From: Agapanthus africanus
Taxonomy: Eukaryota; Streptophyta; Magnoliopsida; Asparagales; Amaryllidaceae
NCBI GenBank assembly: GCA_030015575.1
Contig: JASDDO010000006.1
Span: 378,284,137-378,348,136 of the forward strand
DNA length: 64,000 nucleotides
Direction: 5' to 3'
Both the position numbers and the translations under genes were made by a program. Positions within the stretch are counted from its first letter, which is position 1, and the number at the start of each line of letters is the position of its first letter. This document shows, piece by piece, positions 11,628 through 23,307 of this stretch. The notes beneath the pieces were generated by a model that saw nothing but the letters and a program-made list of their open reading frames with translations, was not told where the DNA came from and searched no databases.

Positions 11628-13811
11628 TGTTGGGATTTCTTAGCATCCTACTAGATTTTCACAGCAACAACCATGCCACATTTAAAAATTCTAAGGTGCT
11701 AATGAACCCTAACCTAGAATCTAACTAGAGTAAATAAACGAAAGTGAACATGTAATCTACCATTACACTAAGTGAATGAGGAATACAACCTTTGTAGACC
11801 GGTCCTTCACTTCTAAAGCTCCATGTAGTAGTCTTTCTGTGAGTATCGATCTCATGAACTCCAGTATGGGTTCTCCTGGAGAAATGAACAAGCTTGCTCG
11901 AAGTCTTCGAAGCCGAAAATGATCTACGTCGAGAAGACTCAAGCTCATGCTATCTCTTCACTAATTGTGAAATTAGTGAAGCAAACACCCTAAACTACCC
12001 AAGCAGGTGTGTAGGATGATGAAGTAGGAAGTGGACTCTCTTTAGATTTATTTTTCTCACTATATTTTCTCACCTTGAGAAAAGCTAGTAAGCTTTTCTC
12101 ATGAGGAAGAAGAAGCTCAAGTGAAGAAAATGAGAGAGTGAACTAATAAGGTGAGAATGTGAACCATGAGTGGGTTAGTCATACACTAACCCATGTAGAG
12201 AATAAACCATAGTTAATTAATAATGGTTAGGTTAATAAATATGTACAAGTAAAACAAACTTAGTGGACTTGGTCAATGGCACAAGCTTCTACAAGCTTCA
12301 ACCATGTGACTTAATCCCACTAATTTTGATTAACTTAGAAAAATATAAACCCATCACAATATTAAGCATAGTGCATGTCTCATACACCCATGTCACATGT
12401 GGCATCTAGCATGACACAAAAGTTGTACATTAATATATATCACATATACACTAATGCACACAAGTGAGAAAAGAAATCATAAGTGAGCTAATATTAGTTA
12501 ATGTAATCTAGTATATCTAATATACAATTATACATTAAATTATTAAATCAACACTTGATTTAATAATCCGGCTATATCACATATAACCGACTAATATCAA
12601 ATGCAACAACTTATCGAATCAACACTTAATCCGATAATCCGGCTATATCACATATAACCGACCGATGTCACAAATTGCGAGAATTGAATGCGGTATCACA
12701 TACGCGCATTAATCTCGGTCCGCACATATCATATATGTGCTTCTACTTCGTTTCGCATGAACCAGGAAAGCTCTGTGTAGGACTCTAAAGACTCGTCAAT
12801 ACGTCGGCAGTAGGTGATGATCATATCAAACACCCACAAGCCGCAAGCGGTCTGCTAAACGTAACGGCCACCCGGATATTGAGCAATCAGAAGATCAACA
12901 AGCAAGCCTGCTCATACTCCTGCGAATCCAATCAGTAACACTACTGTACAGTCCGGTCTCTTCGTCTGATATGTCGCATATCTCGTCTAGGGGTGGTAAA
13001 CGTCAGACCCCAGTAACTCGATAAGTCGTGCCGATATGAGGCTCATAACGGGTCGAGAAACTACTGGTAACACTTACCAGTAAATCTCATAAACAGCCCT
13101 GGCCAGGGACTTCCTGTTATAACCAATCGAGCACAGCGCAATATCAACCCTCAATACCGGGAGAGACGAATCCCCTCCTATCTCTCATTGCCTCCATGTG
13201 ACTCGGGACTGTACCCAAAAACCACCGTTTTGCACGTTCTCATGAACGTGGTAAGGTGGAAATCAAAACGCAGTGGGAATCACACAAGACTCTATGACGA
13301 TCTCGGGTCGACAGACTAACCTGTACCAGTGTCACCAGAGAACTGCCATCTGACGTGAGGTATAATACCATCTGGGTGTTCTCGGCGAGTCCGTCCAGTG
13401 TACCCAGTCTCCATTGAGCACCCGTATATCATCTCTGATGTCAAACACCAATGGATATGGGATCATCCATTGCCCATCTACATGGGTCGAGAAGCTATAC
13501 GCTAGTCTACTCTGGTATATCGATACCCCGTCTCGATACACCCACGACTAGAGACATTAAAGGATGTACTTACCGACTACCGTTGTCCCACTAGTATGAT
13601 CTGCGTCATAATCTAGGTAGTCAAGTACACATCCTAAGGGCTTTACCAACATGTAACAGAGAGACAATCAGTGTACATGTTAAGAAAAAGAGTAACCAGA
13701 TAGCATACTATCATGTCGAGCAAGAAAGTCCTCTCTATATATGTCCAAGCATCCACTGCAATATACATCTCATGTACAGTAATGGCCTCTAGTGCATACA
13801 TATAACTAACA
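11628..13811 (-). repeat. copia1 5' LTR
   Basis: 2184 bp, starting TGTTGGGATT and ending ACTAACA on the + strand. The last base is directly followed by the right target duplication and the Athila RNase H. It contains the 69-codon frame at 13332-13541 (- strand). A TATATATAGAGAGG-like promoter element occurs near 13735 on the - strand, but only about 70 bp from the U3 end, so its role is uncertain. Confidence 0.9.
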
Positions 13812-13816
13812 GATGC
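13812..13816. repeat. Target-site duplication of copia1 (right copy, gatgc)
   Basis: Matches the left copy gatac at four of five positions. The right copy keeps the codon expected in the Athila RNase H (AAG ATG CCA CAT), so the left copy appears to be the one that mutated. Confidence 0.75.
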
Positions 13817-14130
13817 CACATGTAATTTACTATGCAAGTAGGACCTTGAACGATGCACAAATTAATTACACAACTACCGAGAAAGAACTCTTGGCAGTTG
13901 TATTTGCATTAGAAAAATTCAGGCCCTACTTGATTGGCTCGCCAATAGTGGTTTACACTGATCACTCCGCTCTACGACACCTTCGAAGAAGGATGCTAAG
14001 GCCAGGCTAATATATTGGATCCTGTTGTTACAAGAATTTGATCTTGTCATCCGAGACAAAAGTGGATGTGAAAACGTAGTAGCTGACCATCTTTCGCATC
14101 TCTTCTTCACCAACGTTGACCGTGCCGATA
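13817..14130 (+). pseudogene. Athila RNase H, C-terminal half
   Basis: The frame resumes with [20 protein letters not shown] and [10 protein letters not shown], the conserved C-terminal RNase H block of gypsy elements (catalytic Glu in [10 protein letters not shown], Asp in YTDHSAL). A frame change at about 13990 leads into [16 protein letters not shown], the linker to integrase. Together with 3493-3676 it forms one domain interrupted only by copia1. Confidence 0.85.
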
Positions 14131-15467
14131 AATGACTCATTTCCTGATGAACAACTCTTGACCGTATTCTGCGAACCTTGGTTCGTGGATATTGTGAATT
14201 ATCTAGCGATAGGACTTATTCCTAGCAATTGGTCGAAACAAGACAAAGTTCGATTTCTATCCCAAGTAAAACACTTTTACTGGGATGAACCTTATTTGTT
14301 TAAGTATTGTTCCAATCAAATCATTCGCAAATGTGTCCCTAACGATGAATTCAAGAGTGTGTTATCATTTTGTCATGATCAGACATGCGGCGGTCACTTT
14401 GGTCCTCGAAAAACGGCGGAGAAAGTTTTGCAATATGGTTTTTATTGGCCAACATTATTTAAAGATGCATATGAACATTGCAAAACTTGCCCGTGGTGTC
14501 AATAATTGGGTCGGATTTCACATAGAAATGAGATGTCGCTCCAACTTATCTTGGTTGTGGAGATATTCGACGTTTGGGTATTGATTTTATAGGCCTTTTT
14601 CCCAACTCTTTTGGGAATTTATATATTTTGTTAGCGGTTGATTATGTTTCAAAATGGGTGGAAGCAATACCGTATCGTACTAATAACAACAAGGTTGTTA
14701 TTTAGTTCCTTAAAGAAAATATCTTTTCACGGTTCGGACACCCTCGCACTATAATTAGCGACAACGGGACGCATTTCTGTAATCGGTCTTTCGAGGCTTT
14801 GATGCGGAAATATGCAATTAACCACAAACTTTCTACGCCCTATCATCCCTAAACAAACGGGCAAGTTGAGATCTCAAATAGGCAGATCAAGCAAATTTTG
14901 GAGAAGACGGTTTCTAAAAACCGTAAAAATTGGTCAACCAAATTGATAGATGTTCTTTGGGTATTTCGTACCGCTTATAAGACCGATCTTGGTATGTCTC
15001 CATACCGCCTTGTGTTTGGGAAGGCATGCCACCTTCCTGTCGAAATCGAACATAAAGCAATGTGAGCTATTAAAGAGCTAAACTTCGATTTTGATCAAGC
15101 CAGCCGCTATCGGAAGCTGCAATTGAATGAGCTAAGCGAACTCCGCGATAAAACTTACAATAATGCGGTGATAGTAAAGAACCGGACTAAAGTGCTTCAC
15201 GATAAAAACCTTTTTAGGAAAACTTTCATACCGGGACAACAAGTCCTTCTTTACGATTCCCGTCTCTATCTTCATCCGGGTAAGCTTAAATCTCATTGGA
15301 AAAGACCTTTTATGGTGCGGTATGTATACCCGCACGGGGCAGTAGAAGTTGAAAATATTAAAAACGGATCAATTTTTAAAGTAAATGGGCATAGATTGAA
15401 ACCATATTTTTCTGCTGACCCAGAGGAGGAGCTCCTGTTTTTAAAGGAGACACTTTATCATAACTAA
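14116..15467 (+). pseudogene. Athila integrase with several stops
   Basis: The zinc-binding part (14116-14505) shows H-X...H and C-X2-C in CGGHFG and CKTCPWC. The core follows in a shifted frame with the first Asp in VDYVSKWVE (near 14640), the second in ISDNGTHF (near 14760), and the Glu in GQVEISNRQ (near 14866), so the DDE triad is still visible. Stops lie at about 14703, 14849 and 15062. The C-terminal part 15123-15467 is open and ends with TAA after LFLKETLYHN. Integrase would insert the cDNA; this copy is inactive. Confidence 0.85.
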
Positions 15468-16810
15468 ATTTCCTCCGCCTCACCTCCATGTCTCGGTAAC
15501 ATTGTCTCATCTTAAGAACGGAGGTGAGTGAAATAGGATTTAATTGAATATCCGTGCGTGCCAAAGCATAAGTTTAGGGGTAGTTTTCATTTAACTATTA
15601 TTTTACCCCTATCATTTTCTCTCCCCAAGTCTACAGATCTATGCATTCAAAGAACAATATTAGTGAGGACACTACTGAAAACAGGTTTGGGAGGAGCTTT
15701 GTATTAATTGAACTATAGTTTGGCACTAGGCACTATGCAATAAAAAATTGATAATAAAAGATTAGAAATTGAAGAATTACATATGAAAGATAGGAATAGT
15801 TTAAGAAAAGCAAGAAAGTTAGATATTTTCTTAAATGAAACTAGTAATAAGTAGTTATGAGCCGTTGTCCCAAGGGTTAGTAAGATGAAGGAAATTACTA
15901 ATCTGAGGATAAAATTAAGTGTGAAAATTAGTCCTTATTCTTGACGCCAAACATTTGAACATTGATACCCTACTATACGCACTTACACACATCTTGAAAC
16001 TTGGGATAGTAGAGCATACCTTGAAATGCTCTTGTCTAAAAGCCTTAGTATAAAAAAAGGGTATAAATGATAAAGGAAAAAAATGAACACTGGTTTTGTG
16101 ATTACCAAGGCAGCATAAAAAAATATAGCGAGGGTGCTTTATCACCTAGTGTCTTAGACCAACTGGTTTGGGAGCCACTGCTAAGCCTTAGGTGTTGCGA
16201 AATGAGGAATTACGCTTAAATGCGCAAGCACATTTTGTAATCGGTCGGTTAGTACCTCAAGAGGTATTAACGGTCGCATGAAAATTGTGTGAGCAATTTT
16301 ATCTAAAATATTCACCAACTATAAAGTACTTTGGAAGATGGACAAGAGTATGATAACTTGAATTGAATTCTCTAAGTGTAGGGATATCTTTTACACACAT
16401 GTACGGATATATGATCAATGTTTGGAGGAAAGATAGGGAGGAAGACTAAAGGCGATGTTTTATTGAGCGATGATGTGATTTCTAACATTTTTTCATGACC
16501 ATTAAAATAGGGCTCATGACAACCGAAAAACTGGTGTAGTTGAAAACTCTTATTTTCAAGTTCTTTCTTTTATAGTTCTTATCTTTAAATGTAACTTTTA
16601 TTATCTTTCTTTTATTATAGGATTTTGTGGGTGTAATCCGCTGAAAACTCTCAGGAGACAACACTCCTCCTACTAGGGACACCTAGAGGTTTAACGACTT
16701 GTTGCACGTGCTCATTGCAATCGTGTTGCCTACGAAAGTGTGATGCTTAGGTTTTTCTTTTTCTTTTCTTTTTCTCCTTCTCTTGAATAACTAGTTTTCT
16801 CGGGACGATT
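15468..16810 (+). other. Athila 3' untranslated region
   Basis: 1.3 kb between integrase and the polypurine tract without a supported gene. Some Athila elements carry an env-like ORF here. I looked in all frames and found only short random frames (at most 76 codons on the opposite strand), no signal peptide and no membrane segment. Confidence 0.6.
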
Positions 16811-16828
16811 AAAATTAAGTTTGGGGGT
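16811..16828 (+). other. Athila polypurine tract
   Basis: AAAATTAAGTTTGGGGG just before the LTR is the typical plus-strand primer tract of Athila-type elements. It marks the 3' LTR start. Confidence 0.8.
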
Positions 16829-17475
16829 ATTTGTTCAATTGAAAATATTGTGCATTTGATATGACATTTTCCTTACTATTTGTATATAATAAAAGATGTT
16901 TATTATAAATATGACACATATGAGGGTTTATCTGTAAAAATACTATTTTCATGTATTTATATATTATAATTAATATTATGAAGGAAAATGTAAGCATATA
17001 ATATTTATAATATTTAGTCCATTTAAATATGCTTACCTTATCAAATATCTTTAATCAATTTTCTAAAACTATAATATCATGTCAAATGGTTAAGATAATA
17101 TCTCAATAAAAACGAATTCCACTAACATTAATTATTGAGTATTGTGCAAAAATTATATCAGGACTGGAATCAAGGAAATCCAAGCTATCGAGATCAAATC
17201 TACAGAAATCTTAAAGTAAATCGAAAAAATCAATTCTGGCAGAGATTTAGAGAAGATTTTCAGATTCCAGATATCAAAATAGTCTACAGGTGTCACCAGA
17301 AGAGGCCATCAGAGAAATGAACCCAAGATCCCTCTACCCCACCGCGGATCCACGGCCAAACCCACCCAATGGCCGCGGTTCCGCCGCAATATTGAGGAGT
17401 TGGGATTTTGGATTTTTACAGTAGTATCCTAACAACTAGTTACCACATTAGGAAACTAGGGTTCTGGCTCTGTGA

Positions 17476-17487
17476 CTATAAATAAGG
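17476..17487 (+). promoter_or_regulatory. TATA box in Athila LTR
   Basis: CTATAAATAAGG in U3, about 190 bp before the AATAAA signal, the usual spacing between transcription start and poly(A) signal in an LTR. Confidence 0.6.
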
Positions 17488-17662
17488 ACCGAGAGCCTCT
17501 TGGAAAAATCATCAAACCGACGCGATCACGAAGTCCACGACGGCTCAAGAATCCTGGTTGATCATCGACAGTTCATCTACCTCCTTAAAAAGAAATCGAG
17601 AAGCAAACTAGGGTTTTGTAATCATTTTCTAAAGGAACAAAGTGTACCTAATCTTGTTGATT

Positions 17663-17668
17663 AATAAA
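17663..17668 (+). terminator. Poly(A) signal in Athila LTR
   Basis: AATAAA followed by a T-rich stretch. It fits the R region of this LTR. Confidence 0.45.
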
Positions 17669-18335
17669 GCTAGTTTTATTCTATTGCATTTTATTTTCTT
17701 CATGATTTCTATCTTTTCTTTTTCCAACATGCGTGAGTAATTCTCCGCTTGTTAGGGTTCGTAGGATTAGGGTAGATTAATGATGATGAAGATCCTTAAA
17801 CTCTTTTTACGTCCTATAAAGTTTATAAATTTTATCAAAAGAATAGTTAACATCCTAATCGGGCATACTATCAATTCATTGATATTCACGACCACGATTA
17901 GAGATTAGATTAACAATTGTTTTAGTAAAGGCTAGACATGAACGGAGATCCATGTCAAGGTAGGGGTTAAGAGTGGGAACTCTTTTCCCTCTAGAAACCC
18001 TAATCTACATGCATTATTGTCGATCTAGTTTTAAATCTATTAAAGGATAAGAGGAGTAATTTTTAATTAATCATCCATGACTACTAAATCTTAACGAACC
18101 CTGCATGCCCTCTTTTAATATAAAACCTACATCTTAGTTAATCTAGATCTATATCCTGCATCCGTGTTTGACGTGGATCTAAAATCTATAACCATTCTTC
18201 ACTATTCATTATTCTTCCTCCTTTCCTAATCAATACGTCTAAAATAAGATTAAAAGATTCAATGTTTCCCTGAGGACGACCCGTACTCATGTCGGTCTAG
18301 TTACACGCGACACCGTTATTGATTGCGGTTCAACA

Positions 18336-19315
18336 CAACTCTAAAAAAATCAACCAATCATGGCGCGTGTGCGTCGACTTCACCGACCTCAACAAAGCCT
18401 GCCTGAAAGACAACTATCCCCTCCCTCAGATAAATCAGCTCGTCGAAAGTTCGGCAAGTCACGAGCTACTCAGCTTTATAGACGCTTTCTCCGGCTACAA
18501 CCAGATCCGTATGAATCCAACAGACGAAGAGCTCACCGCATTCACCGGGGAGTATACTGCTATAAAGTGATGCCCTTTGGCCTCAAAAACGACGGGGCTA
18601 CGTACCAACGCTTGGTCAACAGGATGTTTAAGCCTTATATCAGCAGGAACATGGAGGTTTACATCGACGATATGCTCGTTAAATCGACCTCGTCAGAGGA
18701 ACACGCCAAGATCTTAGCGAGACTTTCGACGTCCTCTGCAAATACAAAATAAAGCTGAATCCCGCTAAGTGTGCGTTCGGGGTCACGAGTGGAAAGTTCC
18801 TCGGATTCATGGTTACCCACCGGGGAATCGAGGCTAACCCGGAGAAAATCAGCGCCATCCTCAACATGGCTGCGCCAAAGACCAACGTCGAAATCATGCG
18901 GCTCACAAGAAGGGTAGCCGCCCTGAGTCGTTTCATGTCAAGATCTGGGGAAAAGTGCCTCCCATTCTACAAAGCCCTGAGGAAGATCCCAAGGTTCGAA
19001 TGGTCAAAGGAGTGTCAGATCGCTTTCGAACAATTGAAAACGCACCTGGCGACTCCCCCACTGCTCACCCAGCCAGTTGAAGGAGATGAGCTATCGCTGT
19101 ATCTGGCGGTGTCCGATCAAGATGCAGGCTCGGTGCCCGTCCGAAAGGTTGAAGGATTCCAGAGGCCGGTCTACTATGTAAGCCACGTCTTTAAGGACGC
19201 GGAAACAATTTATCCGGCCATAAAGAAGATTCTCCTGGCGCTTATAGTGGCCTCAAGGAAACTACGGCACTACTTCCAGGCACACGCCATCCTCATTCTC
19301 ACTGAACGCCCTTAA
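18336..19315 (+). pseudogene. Tat1 reverse transcriptase and first RNase H, frame-disrupted
   Basis: RT begins at WRVCVDFTDLNKAC and LLSFIDAFSGYNQIRMNP. A one-base shift near 18550 changes frame, then MPFGLKNDGATYQRLVN and the active site VYIDDML (YIDD at 18660-18671) follow. Another shift lies near 18750. From 18809 the connection and RNase H region is open (VEGFQRPVYYVSHVFKDAE, catalytic block E/Y) to a TAA at 19313-19315. The catalytic aspartates remain, but three frames are needed to read the domain. Confidence 0.85.
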
Positions 19316-19372
19316 AGGGCTATTCTCTCCTCCCCCGAGTCTTCTGGTCGTTTGGAGAAGTAAAGGTGGGAG

Positions 19373-19930
19373 TTGTCCCAGTTCGACATCAAGTACCGTC
19401 CGAGGAAGGCTATCAAGGCACCGGTCTTGGCCGATTTTATCGTCGAGTGCACTATCCCCAACAAAGAGGCAGTGTCTGTGCCGGCCCCTGGATCTCAACC
19501 TTCAATTGAAGAGAGGCCTGACTCCATTCCTGACTGGGTCCTTTACGTCGACGGGTCATCGACCGAGGAAGGATGTGGTGCCGGCCTCATCATTCGGGGC
19601 CCGAACGAGGCAGAGATGGAATATTCGTTAAAGCTCGGGTTCAGAGCCTCAAACAACTCCGCGGAGTACAAGGCTTTGCTCGTTGGACTACTAATCGCCT
19701 CTGGAGTGGGGCTGAAGATGATTTGAATCCGCAGTGACCCCGCCCTTGTCGTAAGCCAGGTGATCGGCCATTTCGAGGCACGGGAACCTCTGATGGTAAA
19801 ATATTTGGCCGAGGTAAGAAAACTACGGAAGGACTTCGACAAAGTTCAAGTGGAGCAGATCCCCCGACACCTAAACGCCCAGGCCGACGCCCTGAGCAAG
19901 CTAGCTTCCTCCTATACGGCCAACAACAAG
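19373..19930 (+). pseudogene. Tat1 second RNase H domain (Tat-specific)
   Basis: After QFDIKYRPRKAIKAPVLADF comes a domain with LYVDGSSTEEGCGAGLII (Asp near residue 60 of this segment), then NNSAEYKALLVGL. After a TGA at 19724 it continues with QIPRHLNAQADALSKLAS. This is the extra RNase H of plant Tat elements, thought to have been acquired separately from the ordinary RNase H. The catalytic D, E and D/H-block residues are all recognisable. One stop and a short gap inactivate it. Confidence 0.82.
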
Positions 19931-21253
19931 AGAAACATCCTCTTCGAGGTCTTGCCACGGCCAAGCATGGAGGATAGAGCGACATCACTCCAAGTTTACA
20001 CGGTCCGGGAAGAAGGCCGGGATTGGAGGGAGCCCCTTATGGAATTCCTGAAAGAGGGTACGCTCCCCGGAGATCGAGGGGAGGCCCAGCGCCTCCAAGC
20101 CAAAGCCCGCCATTTCGTCTGGAGCAGAGGGAACCTCTACAAGAAATCCTTCACTCAACCCCTGCTTCGGTGCGTCGATCCCCACGAAGCCGACTACGTC
20201 CTCCGTGAGGTTCACGAAAGGGTCGGCAGAGCACATCAGGGGGCCCGCACCTTGGCCCAGAAGACACTCCTTCAAGGGTATTATTGACCGACCATCTATC
20301 AGGACGCTCAAAAACTCGTCAGAAAGTACAAGAGCTTCCAACTCCATAGCAGTACACCCCGCCTTCCGGCTATCGAGCTAACAGCCCTCACCTCCCCCTG
20401 GCCATTTGCCCAGTGGGGAATGGACATGATAGGCCAATTTCCTAAAGGTACGGTTGGGTACAAATACATCCTCATCACTGTGGACTATTTTACGAAGTGG
20501 ATCGAGACCGTCCCCATCAGGAAACCGGATGCCACCATGACCATCAAGTTCCTGCAGAACAACGTAATATACCGGTTCGGGATCCCGAGGTGTCTCATCA
20601 CCGACAATGGGACGAATTTCGATAACGAAAAAGTTAAAGGATTCTACAGCGGATACCATATACTGATGAAGTTTGCCGCGGTCGCGTACCCCTAGTGCAA
20701 AAGGCAGGCCGAGGTCGCTAACCGGGACGTCATTCGAGGTCTTCGAGCTTGCCTGGAGGGACGACAGGGCAGTTGGGTCGACGAGTTACCCCAGGTCTTA
20801 TGGGCCTTGCGCACGTCGAAAAAGACCCCCACTGGAGAGACCCCCTTCAGCCTTTGCTACGGCACCGAGGCGATGGTCCCAGCAGAGATTGGGCTGCCCA
20901 GTTACAGGGTTGAGCACTTTGATGACGAAGCAAACACCTCGGCCCTCCGGACTAATTTGGACAACTTGTTGGAGAAGCGGGACCAGACACAGATCAGGAC
21001 TGCCACCTACCAACAACAGACTGCTTACTACTACAACGCACGAGTCAAGCATCGCGCTTTCAGAACCAGAGATTTGGTCCTAAGGCGGACCAAGTTCGTT
21101 GATCATGGCAAGTTGCACAAGTTATCTCCGAAGTGGGACAGCCCCTTCCTCGTCTCTGAAGTCTTGCCCGGCGGAGCCTATCGTCTACAAGACGCTGCGG
21201 GTCGCAAATTTCCATGGCCTTACAACGCCGAAAAGCTCAAGTTGTACCTTTGA
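19931..21253 (+). pseudogene. Tat1 integrase, two in-frame stops
   Basis: The zinc-binding part runs to a TGA at 20285-20287 (tryptophan expected). The core at 20420 has Asp in TVDYFTKWIE (20483-20485), Asp in ITDNGTNFDN (20603-20605) and Glu in QAEVANRD (20711-20713). A TAG at 20693-20695 interrupts it; otherwise the frame stays constant to the natural end LKLYL-stop at 21251-21253. The C-terminal part contains LRRTKFVDHGKLHKLSPKW, the chromo-less Tat tail. It would insert the cDNA; the stops make it inactive. Confidence 0.87.
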
Positions 21254-21465
21254 AAGTATATCTATGGATACATATTTCTTCTTTGACAAAGCGATGTAAA
21301 TTTTCTCTAAGTTTCTTAATAATAAGAAGGAACTTCCCTTATGTGTTTTCCTCTTCCTCAGCTCAAAACTCACGGATTTTGTTTCGCGAAAATACTGAAA
21401 TGCACCCAGAAGACAAAAAGGAAACAATAGAACATCACAAAAAGGAGAACTTTATTTATTTATCA
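21254..21465 (+). other. Spacer between Tat1 integrase and the antisense aORF2 gene
   Basis: About 210 bp with no gene of its own. On the - strand it holds the poly(A) region of aORF2, including overlapping AATAAA-like sequence at 21451-21462. Integrase and aORF2 are therefore convergently transcribed with about 250 bp between their stops. Confidence 0.5.
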
Positions 21466-21494
21466 AAAGGTATCGTGGGCTCCTCAGCCTTACA
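21466..21494 (-). terminator. Shared 3'-end motif after Tat1 aORF2
   Basis: The - strand reads TGTAAGGCTGAGGAGCCCA then CGATACCTTTT, followed by AATAAATAAA. The same motif follows Tat1 aORF1, Tat2 aORF1 and Tat2 aORF2. It probably marks a common 3' untranslated/polyadenylation module. Confidence 0.6.
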
Positions 21495-21506
21495 TAAAAG
21501 TGGAAA

Positions 21507-22004
21507 TTACAAAAGAGGGGGAACGGGGTCGAGGAAGCACTGCTGGTGATATTCTCTGGAGATCTCTGCCAGACAAGCCCTTGCCTCTTCAGTCCGCTCC
21601 TGCTGATACTGCCCACGAACTTGAGAGGCCACGGAAACGCCGGGCCCTCCATCTGCCGAGCCCTGGCCCGTGATCTGTCTTTTTTGTAACCACTCCAAAA
21701 TAAAGGCCACAGATCGATCGTGCCTGGTCTTCGAGATGAGGCCGATGACGTAGATCATACTCACTTTGTCGAGTGCCTCTTCCAGCAGCTCTTCGGAGAA
21801 GGGGTTGTACAGCCCCGGGGACCGCCTCCATATTGCGTACATCAGCAATTGGAGGAGGGACGACCGACGAGGAAGAAGACGGCCGATGTGGTCCTCGATG
21901 CGCTAGACCACACCCCGGTACCTCTCCTCAGAAATGGACTGGTCGTACAGATAGAGGTTATCGGGAGTAATGATCTCATCGATCGCGTAAATACGCCCGG
22001 CCAT
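21507..22004 (-). pseudogene. Tat1 antisense gene aORF2, one in-frame stop
   Basis: Reads from ATG at 22004 to the stop just below 21507, about 165 codons, with one TAG early on (VV-stop-R; CAG expected). The core LLMYxIWRxSPGxYNPxSE and GLISK are shared with the Tat2 copy, as is the end EYHQQCFLDPVPPLL. No known domain is recognised. It lies 3' of pol and antisense to it. Its own TATA box is at 22041-22051, 38 bp upstream of the ATG. Function unknown; conservation in two elements shows it is a real element gene. Confidence 0.72.
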
Positions 22005-22040
22005 CTCGAAAAAGCAATGCTGAAAAGTTGGCATCTCCTT

Positions 22041-22051
22041 CTCTATTTATA
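22041..22051 (-). promoter_or_regulatory. TATA box of Tat1 aORF2
   Basis: TATAAATAGAG on the - strand, 38 bp before the ATG. The Tat2 copy has TATATAAGGC at the matching place, so the promoter is conserved as a function though not as exact sequence. Confidence 0.6.
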
Positions 22052-22285
22052 GCCTCCACAGAATCCCCAAAAGCCCAAATTTGCGCACGCATAGGCGCGA
22101 ATCCTGGGATTCGCTCAATTCTTCCAATACTGTACTGCCACGTGGCGGGTATCCCGTACTCTCGGCGAATCGAAGTCGGAACGGCGCGGATCTTGGAACG
22201 CCTCGCCTCACTTACGCGCTTCTGCCGCGTGCCGCCCGCGACGGTCACTCTTCTAGGTATTCACACATCTAGGAAGGCCGGGAAA

Positions 22286-22880
22286 AACCGAGCAGCTTCC
22301 CTGCTCGGTCCATCCTTGGCTGGTAATCCACTACCCGCCGACGCCAAGGATCGAAGCCCTCACCAAGAGGCCACCGAGCAGCTTCCCTGCTCGCTCCATC
22401 CTTAGCGGGTAACTTCTTACCCATCTACGCTAAGGATTGAAGCCCTCGTCAAGAGGAAACCCAGCAGCTTCCCAGCTCGGTCCATCCTTAGCTGGTAACT
22501 TCTTACCCATCTACGCTAAGGATCGAAGCCCTCGTCAAAGAGGCAACCGAGCAACTTCCCTGCTCGGTCCATCCTTGGCTGGTAGTCCACTACCCACCGA
22601 CGCTAAGGATCGAAACCCTCACCAAGAAGCCACTGAGCAGCTCTCCTGCTCGATCCATCCTTAGTGGGTAACTCCTTACCCGTCTACGCTAAGAATCGAA
22701 GCCCTCGTCAAGAGGCCGCCGAGCAGCTTCCCTGCTCGGTCCATCCTTGGCTGGTAGTTTACTACCCACCGACGCCAAGGATCGAAGCCTTCATCAAGAG
22801 GCCACCGAGCAGTTTCCCTGCTCGGTCCATCCTCAGTGGGTAACCCCCTACCCGTCTACACTAAGGATCGGAAGCCCTCA
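22286..22880. repeat. Minisatellite of Tat1, about 7 units of 85-87 bp
   Basis: Units begin with GAGCAGCTTCCCTGCTCGG at about 22290, 22376, 22461, 22545, 22632, 22717 and 22804. Each has two inverted repeats: GAGCAG/CTGCTC, and a GGTA/TACC pair inside GCTGGTA...CTACCC. It lies between the two antisense genes. Short open frames here only reflect the repeat. A related array of 88-bp units lies at the same place in Tat2. Tandem repeats in the 3' region are a known trait of Tat/Ogre elements. Confidence 0.88.
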
Positions 22881-23216
22881 ACCTCGTCTACGCCGACCAA
22901 TCTACAGAGAGATAGTCGCCAGTCCAACTCGAGGAAATGGGCAGGTCGACACCTTTCTACTCGGAAGGTACCAACCGACATACCTTCAACGGGCGATCAC
23001 CACCTCGACCTCGGGGCCATAACGACGCCGACCTTACGCCGGCTATTGTACACTGACAAATAATTGGGTTTAACTCGACGCGCGATCGCCAACTAAAGGA
23101 TCGGTCGCCGACCTAGTGCTCATCAGGCGAGCAAAATGAAGACATTATCGCGAAATGGAAACATTGACACAAAAATATCATCAAAAAGTCTTTAGTTACA
23201 ACTCGGGAACCTTTAC
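22881..23216. other. Spacer between minisatellite and aORF1 3' end
   Basis: About 335 bp with no supported gene. Moderately GC-rich on the left, AT-rich toward 23160-23210, where the poly(A) site of aORF1 would fall. Confidence 0.4.
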
Positions 23217-23245
23217 AAAGGTATTGTGGGATCCCCAGCCTTACA
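23217..23245 (-). terminator. Shared 3'-end motif after Tat1 aORF1
   Basis: The - strand reads TGTAAGGCTGGGGATCCCA then CAATACCTTT, about 65 bp after the aORF1 stop. It is the same module as after aORF2, although the two genes encode unrelated proteins. Confidence 0.6.
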
Positions 23246-23307
23246 AAATCGCCCGAAGTCTTACAAAATTCCAAAACAAGAAAAAATAAAAGGGAAGGCA
23301 GGGAGAC

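Larger units (their letters stand above)
3677..13811 (-). mobile_element. copia1: full-length Ty1/copia element nested in the Athila element
   Basis: Two direct LTRs of about 2.18 kb (3677-5855, 11628-13811), both starting TGTTGGGATT and ending ACTAACA on the + strand, flank a 5.8-kb interior. The coding strand is -, since the primer site lies next to the right LTR and RT reads right to left. Interior order in coding direction: primer site, 2.8-kb leader without gag, protease, integrase, RT/RNase H, polypurine tract. The LTRs look roughly 92-95% identical by eye, mostly differing by C/T and G/A changes. The coding region is full of stops, so the copy is defective. It resembles the Tork/TNT1 branch of copia. 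Confidence 0.9.
1..18335 (+). mobile_element. Athila-type Ty3/gypsy LTR retrotransposon, 5' end outside window, split by copia1
   Basis: The element reads gag, protease, RT, RNase H, integrase, untranslated tail, polypurine tract, 3' LTR. The window opens inside gag, so the 5' LTR and primer site lie upstream. RT and protease motifs (DLGAS protease, RT with KLNAATRKDHFPLP and an FMDD-type site) are those of the Athila lineage. The coding region stops inside RNase H at 3676 and resumes at 13812 in the same domain, because copia1 sits between. No env-like ORF is present between pol and the 3' LTR. Many stops and shifts make it defective. Its right end lies inside the RT of another gypsy element (Tat1). 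Confidence 0.88.
16832..18335 (+). repeat. Athila 3' LTR
   Basis: About 1.5 kb from TGTTCAATTG to GGTTCAACA. It contains a TATA box at 17476-17487, an AATAAA signal at 17663-17668, and near its end the block CCCTGAGGACGACCCGTACT that is common at the 3' end of gypsy LTRs. The right boundary is supported by Tat1 RT codons starting directly after it. The 5' LTR is outside the window, so identity and target duplication cannot be checked. A GC-rich dyad region at 17340-17395 resembles parts of the copia leaders. Confidence 0.8.

Noticed and set aside
15468-16810. Possible env-like gene of the Athila element
   Set aside because: No frame above 76 codons, and no signal peptide or membrane helix on either strand.
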